NCBI RefSeq assembly: GCF_000194945.1
Contig: NZ_GL878507.1
Span: 248,001-312,000 of the forward strand
Reading direction: 5' to 3'
Length of the DNA stretch: 64,000 nt
DNA from: Streptococcus sanguinis SK1 = NCTC 7863
GTDB lineage: Bacteria > Bacillota > Bacilli > Lactobacillales > Streptococcaceae
Each line of letters opens with the position of its first letter. Positions within the stretch are counted from its first letter, which is position 1. This document shows, piece by piece, positions 56,650 to 64,000 of the stretch. Both the position numbers and the translations under genes were made by a program. The notes beneath the pieces are model-generated. The model was given only the letters and a program-made list of their open reading frames with translations, made no database searches and was not told where the DNA came from.

Positions 56650-58082
56650 GGCTCTTTGTCAACTGTAGTGGGTTGCTAAAAAGTCATATCCTGGAGAGGA
56701 CTAAATCAGTCCTCTCCTTTTTGATATTCAAAGCGATGAGGATTCTAGTTTTAAAATTGTCAAAGTTCCGAAATCCGAAAGCATTGCGCTTGATGACCTT
56801 GATGAGGTTGTTAGCAGCTTCTAGTTTTGCATTGAGTAGGGCAGTTCCAGCGCGTTCAAGATCTTGTCCTTATCTTTCAAAAAGGTCTTAAAAACAGTTT
56901 GAAAGATAGGATTTACACAAGAGAGGGTATCTTCAATGAGTCCAAAGAAATGCCCAGCCTGTTTCTCTTGAAAATGAAAAAGCAGGAGTTGGTAGAGTTT
57001 ATAGTGTTCTTGGAGTTCTTGGGAGCAATAGAGAATCTTTTCAAGAATCTCTTTATTGGTTAAGTGCAACCGAAAAGTTGGATGATAAAAGCGTTTATGG
57101 CTTAGTTTTCGACTATCCTGTTGAATGAGTTTCCAGTAGCGTTTGAGTGCCTTATATTCGTGCGATTTTCGATCAAACTGATTCATGATTTGGATACGAA
57201 GGCAGTTCATAGCCCGGCTGAGATGTTGTACAATGTGAAAACGATCCAGAACGATTTTAGCGTTTGGGAATAGTTTTCTGGCAATATCGTAGTAGGGACT
57301 AAACATGTCCATGGTAATGATTTTCACGCTATTTCGGACCTGTCTGGAATAGCGCAGGAAGTGATTGCGAATCGTTGCTTGAGTCCGCCCATCTTAAGAT
57401 AGCTATAATCTTTCTGGAATCGAAATCCTGTGCAATGAAGTTCATCTCTATCTGCCGATTGAAACAGTCACTTCCCTGACTGTTTCCACATCCCAGCTCA
57501 TGTGTTCTGGAAGGTAGTTGAGGTTTGCCTTGAACTTGAATTCTTTCAATTTACGAATGACGGTGGAAGTAGAGACAGCTAAGCTTTCAGCGAAGGCTGT
57601 CATAGGGACTTTCTCGATTAGTTTTTGAGGGATTTTCTGCTTGACGATGGTTGCGATTTGGTGATTCTTCTTGACTAAGGAAGTCTCTGCGACAGCCATT
57701 TTCCCACAGACTTTACAGCGAAAACGTCGTTTCTTTAAGCGAATCAGCGTTTTGTATCCCGCACACTCTAGATAAGGGATTTTGGATTCTTTCTGGAAGT
57801 CATATTTAGCCATTTGTCCTTGACAGTGGGAGCATTTAGGAGCAGGATAATCTAGCTTAGCGATGATTTCTTTATGTGTAACAGCATCTAGAACATCCAA
57901 GATAGTGATGTTTTGGTCTTTTATTCCCAGTAAGTTTGTGATAAAATTGAACTGTTCCATAAGAGTCTTTCTAATGATAGTTTCATCGCTTTTCATTATA
58001 GGACTTATGGGACTTTTTTTCTACAACAAATAGGCTCCATCATTCCTACAGCGGTTTTACCCACTACAGAAATTATAGAGCC
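56650..58082 (-). mobile_element. ISL3-family insertion sequence (IS1167/IS1193-like), inactive
   Basis: A 1433-bp element with imperfect terminal inverted repeats (GGCTCTTTGTCAACTGTAGT at 56650 and, on the minus strand from 58082, GGCTCTATAATTTCTGTAGT), flanked by the 8-bp direct repeat TGAAAAGC. Length, ends and transposase similarity all fit ISL3. The transposase is broken by frameshifts, so it cannot move by itself. It sits between pulA and ltaS at the very edge of their shared terminator, leaving that hairpin intact on the right side. Confidence 0.92.
56684..57996 (-). pseudogene. ISL3-family transposase, frameshifted
   Basis: The coding remnant reads on the minus strand. The first piece (57996 to 57448) has a zinc-ribbon (CSHCQG, then CKVCGK) and helix-turn-helix region (VPMTAFAESLAVSTSTVIRKL). 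The frame then breaks: sequence resembling FIAQDFDSRKI continues in a second frame and DGRTQATIRNHF in a third before the DDE domain resumes (57327 to 56821, IITMDMFSPYYDIARKLFPNAKIVLDRFH as blocks). A last shift near 56870 precedes LERAGTALLNAKLEAANNLI, ending at TGA 56684-56686. At least three frameshifts make it a pseudogene. Start is ATG 57996 or, by comparison with relatives, ATG 57960. Confidence 0.9.
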
Positions 58083-58090
58083 TGAAAAGC
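58083..58090 (+). repeat. Target-site duplication, right copy
   Basis: TGAAAAGC adjoining the right inverted repeat; its last bases form the base of the terminator stem that follows. Confidence 0.9.
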
Positions 58091-58120
58091 CTTAAGTCCA
58101 ATGGACTTAAGGCTTTTGCT
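58085..58120. terminator. Bidirectional terminator, now serving ltaS
   Basis: AAAAGCCTTAAGTCC pairs with GGACTTAAGGCTTTT around 3 bases. On the minus strand it follows the ltaS stop by 5 bases. Before the IS insertion it probably also ended pulA transcription. Confidence 0.92.
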
Positions 58121-58122
58121 AT

Positions 58123-60318
58123 CTATGGATTGGCTGTGGAGCTAGAGCTTGAAGAGCTCGAGTCTTCCTGACTGCTGTCTTCGTCGCTGCTGCTAGTTTG
58201 GAACTGCTCTGGATGCAGTGCACGATAGCTTGGCGAATTAAAGAGGTCCACAGTGGAGACATTGCCTCGCTTAGAGTAAAGACTGGTTGATTGGTCGCCT
58301 TTTTCCTTTTCAATAGCCAACAAGGCTTTCATTGAATTAAGATAAGAGTAATCTTTAGGGTTGACCTTGCCTAAGTCATTCCCCTTGTAGAAACGAATCA
58401 AGTCGCCGGTCTGAATAGCGTCACTCATCTTCAGCTGAGTATTGGCAGCATTGCGAATCTCATCCAGCTCCTTTTTGATGGTTTCGTCAGGATTGGTAAT
58501 TTCTTCACCGGTCTGGGTGTAGTAGGTCCGTCCGTTGAAGCTAGTGTATTTTGGAGTGACAAAGTTATTGCTGGATCGGAAAGCTGTGATTTGCTGATGC
58601 TGAGATGACAGCAGGTCTTGTCCAACTTGAAGGTAGTTCTTAGAGTCAATGCCCAGCAAATGCTCCAATGTTGGCAGCATATCTACTTGACCACCGTATG
58701 TATCGATTATCTTTCCTTTGTCCATGCCAGGCACCACGACCATGTAAGGCACGCGCTGCATCATGGCATTGTCATAATTAGACCAAGTCTCAGAGGTCTT
58801 TCCTACAAGAGGGGCCAAGTTAGGATTACGGGTTTGGGAAATTCCAAAATGGTCTCCATAGAGAACGATAATAGAGTTGTCATAGAGGCCGGATTCTTTG
58901 AGATAGTCAAACAAGGCCTTGACAGAAGAATCTAGGTAGTTGGCAGTGGCAAAGTAGCCGTTGATGGTTTCATCCTTGGTCTTAGCCAGCGGGAAGCCAA
59001 TTTCGTCACCAATCAAGCTAGTCGTGTAAGGATAGTGATTGGAAACCGTGATATATTTAGCATAGAAAGGCTGCTGCAGGTGTTCCAGGTATTTGATGGA
59101 ATCTTTCAGCATAATCTTGTCGTTCAAGCCGTACTGGAAAGAGTTGGTGTCGTCCTGCTTGGTAAAGTAAGACGCATCGAAGAAATAGTTATAACCCCAT
59201 TGCTTGTAAGCTGTATTGCGGTTCCAGAAGCTTCCAGTATTTCCATGGAAAACAGCAGAAGTGTAGCCGCCGTTTTTGGAAAGAATAAAAGGTGCAGCTT
59301 GCTGGGTATTGGTACCACCGTAGTTGACCATGAAGGATCCTTGATTGAGACCGAAGAGACCAGTTTCAATCATGGTTTCAGCATCAGAAGTCTTACCAGC
59401 CTTGACCTGGTTGAAGACATTAGAGAAAGCTAAAGTCGAGTTGGAGTGGTAGAGGGAATTGAGGAAAGGTGTCACCTCGTACTCTTTCCCATCTGCCTGC
59501 AGCTTATAGTCAATCAGGAACTGCTGGAAGCTTTCCAGATGGACATAGATAACATTGCGGCCTTTGGCAATCCCGTAATATTCTGGATTTGGTTCCGCAT
59601 AGTGGGATTGGATATATTCTGTTACTGGTTCCAAGTCTTTTTCAGAAGCTTTGGAGCGCTCACGATTGGCGGTATATGTCTGGTTGGCACTGTAACCTAG
59701 AAAGGCTGGCAAGCCCAGAGCACGAACAACATAATAGTTGGAAAATCCACGTGACAAGAGCTCAGGCCGGTCAATTTCAGCCAAGAAAAGGTTGGCTGAG
59801 AAAAGCATGGCGGACAGGGAGGTCACAGCAAAGCTAGCGCGTTTATTGAAAGGGCGGTCATCCATTCGGATGTATTTCTTAAAAAATAAGAAGGCCAAAA
59901 TTGGGAAATCAATCAGATAAAGAATATCCCAAGGGCGGAAGAGCTCAAGTGCTGCTTCCCCAAGTCCAGCTGAAACGCTGCTAGAAGCCAGCATAGTATT
60001 GACTGTGACAAAGTCACTGAACTCGCGGTAGTAAATGGAGTTAGATACCAGCCAAGCAAAGAGGAGCAGATAGATTCCGAAGGCTAGGCTGTAGAATAAT
60101 TTGGTTCGTTTTACATAAAGTGCTAGTCCTAGCAGCAAAAGGCTGATAGGGAAAGGGTTGATAATAGCTAAAAATACTTGATAAGCACCTTGAATATCAA
60201 GGTTAAAATCAATCGTATAGGCCCACATGGTTTTTATCCAATAGAGGACCAGTAAAATCAAGACAAAACCTAGTCTCGTACTCATGAAATTGAGTAAATT
60301 CTTGGTTATTTTTTTCAC
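58123..60318 (-). CDS. ltaS: Lipoteichoic acid synthase family protein
   Basis: A 731-aa polyglycerol-phosphate LTA synthase-type enzyme: five N-terminal helices (to about residue 175), a linker, then the extracellular sulfatase-fold domain. Glu262 in VHLESF and Thr310 in KAGKTSDAET (nucleophile) plus YGDHFGIS near 530 are the catalytic and metal sites. The C-terminus is a Ser/Asp/Glu-rich low-complexity tail (about 25 residues). Start is GTG 60318 with AAGGAAG upstream, and an extended -10 (TG-T-TATACT, minus, -10 at 60369-60364). Ends in the shared terminator. Confidence 0.92.
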   Translation of the reverse strand: MKKITKNLLNFMSTRLGFVLILLVLYWIKTMWAYTIDFNLDIQGAYQVFLAIINPFPISLLLLGLALYVKRTKLFYSLAFGIYLLLFAWLVSNSIYYREFSDFVTVNTMLASSSVSAGLGEAALELFRPWDILYLIDFPILAFLFFKKYIRMDDRPFNKRASFAVTSLSAMLFSANLFLAEIDRPELLSRGFSNYYVVRALGLPAFLGYSANQTYTANRERSKASEKDLEPVTEYIQSHYAEPNPEYYGIAKGRNVIYVHLESFQQFLIDYKLQADGKEYEVTPFLNSLYHSNSTLAFSNVFNQVKAGKTSDAETMIETGLFGLNQGSFMVNYGGTNTQQAAPFILSKNGGYTSAVFHGNTGSFWNRNTAYKQWGYNYFFDASYFTKQDDTNSFQYGLNDKIMLKDSIKYLEHLQQPFYAKYITVSNHYPYTTSLIGDEIGFPLAKTKDETINGYFATANYLDSSVKALFDYLKESGLYDNSIIVLYGDHFGISQTRNPNLAPLVGKTSETWSNYDNAMMQRVPYMVVVPGMDKGKIIDTYGGQVDMLPTLEHLLGIDSKNYLQVGQDLLSSQHQQITAFRSSNNFVTPKYTSFNGRTYYTQTGEEITNPDETIKKELDEIRNAANTQLKMSDAIQTGDLIRFYKGNDLGKVNPKDYSYLNSMKALLAIEKEKGDQSTSLYSKRGNVSTVDLFNSPSYRALHPEQFQTSSSDEDSSQEDSSSSSSSSTANP

Positions 60319-60532
60319 AAAAAGTTACTTCCTTGTCTTATTTCCTAAAAATTTTCTTCTCTAAGTATAACATAATTTCTCCAGTTAAGGAAAATTTGAG
60401 CCGCATTTGAGATATTTTAAATCGGCGAAATTGTAATATTCCTATAAAAGCCTTATCCTCTCTATAGAGAGGTTTATAGTCGTTTTGCACTCGTTTGTGA
60501 AATCTTTTATTAACTCAAATGTAAAATATGTT

Positions 60533-60561
60533 TTGAGAATTTTCACAATCTTTGGTATAAT
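60533..60561 (+). promoter_or_regulatory. Promoter of the rRNA methyltransferase gene, predicts leaderless transcript
   Basis: TTGAGA (60533-60538), exactly 17 bases, TATAAT (60556-60561) with TG before it. +1 at 60568 would be one base before ATG 60569. A second TATAAT overlaps at 60561-60566. Confidence 0.65.
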
Positions 60562-60568
60562 ATAATTT

Positions 60569-61732
60569 ATGAATAAACTTACTGTTACTCAACAGGCAGA
60601 AGAAAAACTGAGAAAGGGCATTCTTTTATTAGATAAAAAGGATTTTGGTGCTCTTTCGCTTCAGAATCAATGCGTGGAGCTGCAAAACCGTCAGGGAAAG
60701 TTCTTAGGCACAGCCTATCTCTCTCCGCAGAATAAGGGAGTTGGCTGGCTGATTTCCCAGAAGAAGGTAGAGCTAAACTCGGATTTTTTTCAAGGTCTCT
60801 TTGAGCAGGCTAAGAGCAGACGTTCTGCTTATTTTCATTCGTCTGACACGACAGCCTTTCGACTCTTTAATCAAGAGGGGGATGGCTTCGGTGGCTTCAC
60901 GGTGGATTTCTACAATGACTTTGCGCTTTTTTCTTGGTACAATGACTTTGTCGTTGCTATCAAGGAGCAGATTCTGACAGCCTTCGCTAAGGTTTTCCCA
61001 GAGATTCAGGGAGCTTATGAAAAGATTCGTTTCAAGGGTTTGAACTACGAATCCGCTCATCTCTACGGAGCAGAAGCTCCAGAAACCTTCACAGTCTTGG
61101 AGAACGGTGTTCGCTATCAGGTTTTTCTGAATGATGGTCTCATGACCGGTATCTTTCTGGATCAGCACGAGGTGCGTGCTAGTCTGGTAGATGGTCTGGC
61201 TGCTGGTAAAAGTTTACTCAATATGTTTTCCTATACAGCTGCTTTTTCAGTAGCAGCAGCCATGGGCGGTGCCAGTCAGACAGTATCAGTTGATTTGGCC
61301 AAGCGTAGCCGTGAGCTGTCAGAAGCTCATTTTCTGGCCAATGGTCTGACACTGGATCAGCATCGCTTTCAGGTGATGGATGTCTTTGATTATTTCAAGT
61401 ACGCTAAGCGTCACGATCTAAGCTTTGATGTCATTGTGATAGATCCGCCTAGCTTTGCTAGAAATAAGAAGCGAACATTCTCAGTTGCTAAAGATTATCA
61501 TCGTTTGGTTGCACAAGCTTTGGAAATCCTGAATCCTCAGGGAATCATGATTTTAAGCACCAATGCAGCCAATCTTTCCAAAAGTAAGTTTAAACAAGAA
61601 ATTGAAAAAGGTCTTGCCGGCAGAAAGCACCGCTATCTTGCGGAGTATGGCCTGCCAGCAGACTTTGTCTATAATAAAAAAGACGGGAGCAGTAATTACC
61701 TCAAGGTATTTACAATAAAGGTGGACCAATGA
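60569..61732 (+). CDS. Class I SAM-dependent rRNA methyltransferase (RlmI-like)
   Basis: A 387-aa protein with an N-terminal PUA-like domain (to about 75), the EEHD-like middle region and a Rossmann methyltransferase domain. Motif I is [19 protein letters not shown] near residues 215-233, and the catalytic motif [11 protein letters not shown] near 290-300. Relatives methylate cytosine C5 in 23S rRNA (RlmI, RlmK). No Shine-Dalgarno sequence precedes ATG 60569. aroD overlaps its stop by 4 bases, forming an operon with aroE. Confidence 0.86.
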   Translation: MNKLTVTQQAEEKLRKGILLLDKKDFGALSLQNQCVELQNRQGKFLGTAYLSPQNKGVGWLISQKKVELNSDFFQGLFEQAKSRRSAYFHSSDTTAFRLFNQEGDGFGGFTVDFYNDFALFSWYNDFVVAIKEQILTAFAKVFPEIQGAYEKIRFKGLNYESAHLYGAEAPETFTVLENGVRYQVFLNDGLMTGIFLDQHEVRASLVDGLAAGKSLLNMFSYTAAFSVAAAMGGASQTVSVDLAKRSRELSEAHFLANGLTLDQHRFQVMDVFDYFKYAKRHDLSFDVIVIDPPSFARNKKRTFSVAKDYHRLVAQALEILNPQGIMILSTNAANLSKSKFKQEIEKGLAGRKHRYLAEYGLPADFVYNKKDGSSNYLKVFTIKVDQ

Positions 61733-62406
61733 AATTAGTCGTTTCTGTAATGCCCAAGAGTTTAGAAGAAGCTCAAGAAATTGATGTATCACGCTACGAA
61801 GAAGCGGATATTATTGAATGGCGGGCAGATTTTCTGGCCAAGGATGACATTTTAAATGTTGCGCCAGCTATTTTTGAAAAATTTGCCGGACGTGAGTTGA
61901 TTTTCACGCTACGGACCCGTCAGGAAGGCGGAGAAATTGAACTGTCCGATGATGAATACGTAGCTCTTATCAAGGAAGTGGCCGGTTTTTACCAGCCGGA
62001 TTATATCGACTTTGAATATTTCTCTCACAAGGGAAAATTTGAAGAAATGCTAGAGTTTCCTAATCTGGTGTTGAGCTACCACAACTTCGAGGAAACACCG
62101 GAAAATATGATGGAAATCCTGTCTGAGCTGACTTCTCTGACCCCTAAGGTGGTCAAGGTTTCTGTCATGGCTCACAATGAGCAGGATGTGCTGGACTTGA
62201 TGAACTATACTCGCGGTTTTAAGACTTTAAACCCTGAGCAGGATTTTGTTACTATTTCCATGGGAAAAGTCGGCAAGATTTCTCGCATTGCGGCTGATTT
62301 GACAGGTTCCAGCTGGTCATTTGCCAGTCAGGATATGGCGTCAGCACCCGGTCAGATTTCTCTGAGCAATATGAAGAAAATTCAGGAGATTTTGAATGAG
62401 AATTAA
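61729..62406 (+). CDS. aroD: 3-dehydroquinate dehydratase, type I
   Basis: A 225-aa type I enzyme of the shikimate pathway. Schiff-base Lys143 in KVVKVSVMA and the general base His118 in LSYHNF are present, as are EWRADFL near residue 30 and the C-terminal SAPGQISL. Forms 3-dehydroshikimate for AroE, encoded next with an 11-base overlap. Confidence 0.95.
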   Translation: MKLVVSVMPKSLEEAQEIDVSRYEEADIIEWRADFLAKDDILNVAPAIFEKFAGRELIFTLRTRQEGGEIELSDDEYVALIKEVAGFYQPDYIDFEYFSHKGKFEEMLEFPNLVLSYHNFEETPENMMEILSELTSLTPKVVKVSVMAHNEQDVLDLMNYTRGFKTLNPEQDFVTISMGKVGKISRIAADLTGSSWSFASQDMASAPGQISLSNMKKIQEILNEN

Positions 62407-63253
62407 TGGCCACACCCGCATGGCTGCTGTGGTTGCCAAGCCAATTAAGCACAGTATTTCTCCTCTTATTCACAATATGGCTTTTGAAAAGACTGGTGTC
62501 AATGGTGTCTATCTAGCTTGGGAAGTAGAAGTGAAGGATCTGCAGGCCAGTATAGAAAATATCCGCAGATACGATATGTTTGGTGTCAATCTTTCCATGC
62601 CCTACAAGCAGGAAGTGATCCCTTATCTGGACGAGCTGGATGTCAGCGCTCGCCTTATCGGAGCAGTCAATACGGTTGTGAATAAAAATGGAATTTTAGT
62701 TGGTTATAATACAGATGGCAAGGGATTTTTTAAGAGCTTGCCTTCTTTTGCTATTCGGGGCAAAAAAATGACGATTTTGGGGGCAGGTGGAGCAGCGACA
62801 GCGATTATTGCCCAAGCAGCTTTGGACAATGCAGAGGAAATTTTTGTTTTCACTCGACAGTCTTCCTATGAGAAGACTGTCAGAAAGATGGCAGCTATCA
62901 GTCGCCAAACCAAGAGTTCTATCCAGGTACTAACCTTGGAAGATGCGGATAGTTTGCAGGATACAATCAATCAATCAGACCTTCTGGTCAATGGGACTAG
63001 TCTAGGTATGGATGGCATCAGCATGCCCCTACCTGAACAGCTTGAACTACCTGACCAGATTTTAGTTGCGGATGTTATCTACCAACCTTTTGAAACGCCC
63101 TTTCTCAAATGGGCCAGAAATCAAAATGTCACAGCGGTCAATGGACTTGGTATGCTGCTCTATCAGGGAGCAGAAGCCTTTGAGCTTTGGACCGGCAAGA
63201 CCATGCCCAGTCAGGAAATTTGGCAGTGTTTAGAAGAATTGTACAACAATTGA
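62396..63253 (+). CDS. aroE: Shikimate dehydrogenase
   Basis: A 285-aa NADPH-dependent shikimate dehydrogenase. Substrate site: [10 protein letters not shown] near residues 18-27 and catalytic Lys71 in [10 protein letters not shown]; cofactor loop GAGGAATAI near 127-135. Reduces 3-dehydroshikimate. Start ATG 62396 overlaps aroD, so they are coupled. Confidence 0.95.
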   Translation: MRINGHTRMAAVVAKPIKHSISPLIHNMAFEKTGVNGVYLAWEVEVKDLQASIENIRRYDMFGVNLSMPYKQEVIPYLDELDVSARLIGAVNTVVNKNGILVGYNTDGKGFFKSLPSFAIRGKKMTILGAGGAATAIIAQAALDNAEEIFVFTRQSSYEKTVRKMAAISRQTKSSIQVLTLEDADSLQDTINQSDLLVNGTSLGMDGISMPLPEQLELPDQILVADVIYQPFETPFLKWARNQNVTAVNGLGMLLYQGAEAFELWTGKTMPSQEIWQCLEELYNN

Positions 63254-63272
63254 ATAAGAGGAGAGCAAGATA

Positions 63273-63881
63273 TTGAAGAAAAAAATTATGGTATTAATTA
63301 TTATTCTGTTTATTATTATCTTAGGAGGATTTATTTTTATGCAACAAATAGAACATTCAAAATTAGAATCTAGAAGAGACAAGCTGATTAAGCATGCTTT
63401 CTCTCTTTTTGAAGAACAAACAGCTCTTTATATTAAGGAAAACTATGCTGGTATTAATAAAATTGAATTTTCTCCTATCTTTTTTGAAGAAGGAGGACCT
63501 AATGATTACTTATCTATTCAAGTTGTGCCAGTCATTTATGATCAAGAAGGAAATAAGGCCTATTTGGGACGTAAAGTAGGAAAAACATCTTTCCTCAGTT
63601 ATGGTTTGCATTTTGGTGTTGAATTTGATTTTGGGATTGATAATGAAGAAATTATTGTTTTAGAGAATTCGAAAGCTGGTGGAGATATTGATGTATCTGA
63701 CGCTAAGACTCTCCCTGAGAATGCAAAAATGTCTAAAGGATATGGAATTGATGATAATATAAGTGCATTAGTAAAAGATGGTCAGTTGAAAAATGTCGAG
63801 AAAAAGGAGGGTGGTAGTCCTCAAGTCGAAATTGTTTATAACCTAGAAATTCAGAAAGGAAATTATCGGAAATGGCGTTGA
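63273..63881 (+). CDS. Hypothetical membrane-anchored protein
   Basis: A 202-aa protein with a TTG start (63273, GAGGAGAG upstream), a very hydrophobic N-terminal helix (about 5-23) and a hydrophilic extracytoplasmic part rich in Glu, Lys and Asn. The stretch ALYIKENYAGINKIEFSPI resembles small streptococcal or staphylococcal anchored proteins (DUF1310/DUF1433-like) from memory, but this is a weak impression. AT-rich compared with aroE. It overlaps the next frame by 10 bases, so a multi-gene family cluster may continue beyond the window. Confidence 0.65.
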   Translation: MKKKIMVLIIILFIIILGGFIFMQQIEHSKLESRRDKLIKHAFSLFEEQTALYIKENYAGINKIEFSPIFFEEGGPNDYLSIQVVPVIYDQEGNKAYLGRKVGKTSFLSYGLHFGVEFDFGIDNEEIIVLENSKAGGDIDVSDAKTLPENAKMSKGYGIDDNISALVKDGQLKNVEKKEGGSPQVEIVYNLEIQKGNYRKWR

Positions 63882-64000
63882 CAGATGAAGAAATTCAACA
63901 AGTTATGGCAAAACGAAAAGAAATAATTGAGCAAAATGAAGATACCGTGTTCTATATAGGTACTAATGAAAATAGAAAATATTATACTATTATAGAAATA
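63872..64000 (+). CDS. Partial hypothetical gene, cut by window end
   Basis: ATG 63872 opens a frame of 43 codons that runs to the window edge without a stop (begins MALTDEEIQQVMAKRKEI). It overlaps the end of the upstream gene by 10 bases, suggesting coupling. Start is acidic and helical, with no signal peptide in what is visible. Function unknown. Confidence 0.55.
   Translation, partial: MALTDEEIQQVMAKRKEIIEQNEDTVFYIGTNENRKYYTIIEI

Overview
This window is a stretch of chromosome from a viridans-group Streptococcus, most likely Streptococcus sanguinis or a close relative. The evidence is moderate GC, an infC-rpmI-rplT operon behind an L20-type leader, a SAM-III (SMK) riboswitch before metK, a preQ1-II riboswitch before queT, spxR, ebsA- and SAG1386-type genes, and a rhamnan wall-polysaccharide locus beside tuf. 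Species assignment is from memory of gene order and was not checked. I saw no rRNA, tRNA or CRISPR array.

Left part (1-18.7 kb): a 35-aa membrane peptide gene; a cyclase-family hydrolase; glutathione reductase; a three-gene MacAB-like efflux system; lysS; a minus-strand group with a histidine phosphatase, YbaK-type deacylase and DUF368 lipid-carrier translocase; a membrane-bound GH25 muramidase; glutathione peroxidase; ftsW; ppc; an ECF-like sigma factor with its putative membrane anti-sigma partner; and tuf.

Middle part (19-37.2 kb): a wall-polysaccharide locus in two transcription blocks. The first (19.0-28.8 kb) is a strain-variable module: a flippase, a GT8, a GacI/GacJ-like pair (GT2 plus DUF2304) that would make an undecaprenyl-phosphate sugar, a GT2, a 993-aa three-domain glycosyltransferase with an internal RgpF-like domain, a DUF2142 membrane protein and a GT4. 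It ends in a terminator. The second block has its own promoter and carries rgpA, rgpB, rgpC, rgpD, rgpF and a GacH-like glycerol-phosphate transferase. Together they suggest a rhamnan backbone exported by an ABC transporter and decorated outside the membrane.

Right part (37.2-64 kb): ebsA and ferredoxin (convergent, sharing CTAG), a LysM protein, cmk, infC-rpmI-rplT, comEB, metK, murA, a GNAT enzyme, spxR, map, a BrkB-like membrane protein, a hypothetical anchored protein, marR with a B3/4-domain gene, gtrA, queT, ligA-dagK-pulA, a decayed ISL3-family insertion sequence with intact ends and an 8-bp target duplication, ltaS, and an rRNA methyltransferase-aroD-aroE operon, ending in two hypothetical genes, the last cut by the window edge.

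The most noteworthy signals concern start sites. infC appears to begin at an AUA codon. The sigma-factor gene has a strong Shine-Dalgarno sequence but no normal start codon behind it. Three genes (ferredoxin, ligA, the rRNA methyltransferase) have a -10 box placed so that transcription should begin at or next to the start codon, suggesting leaderless mRNAs.
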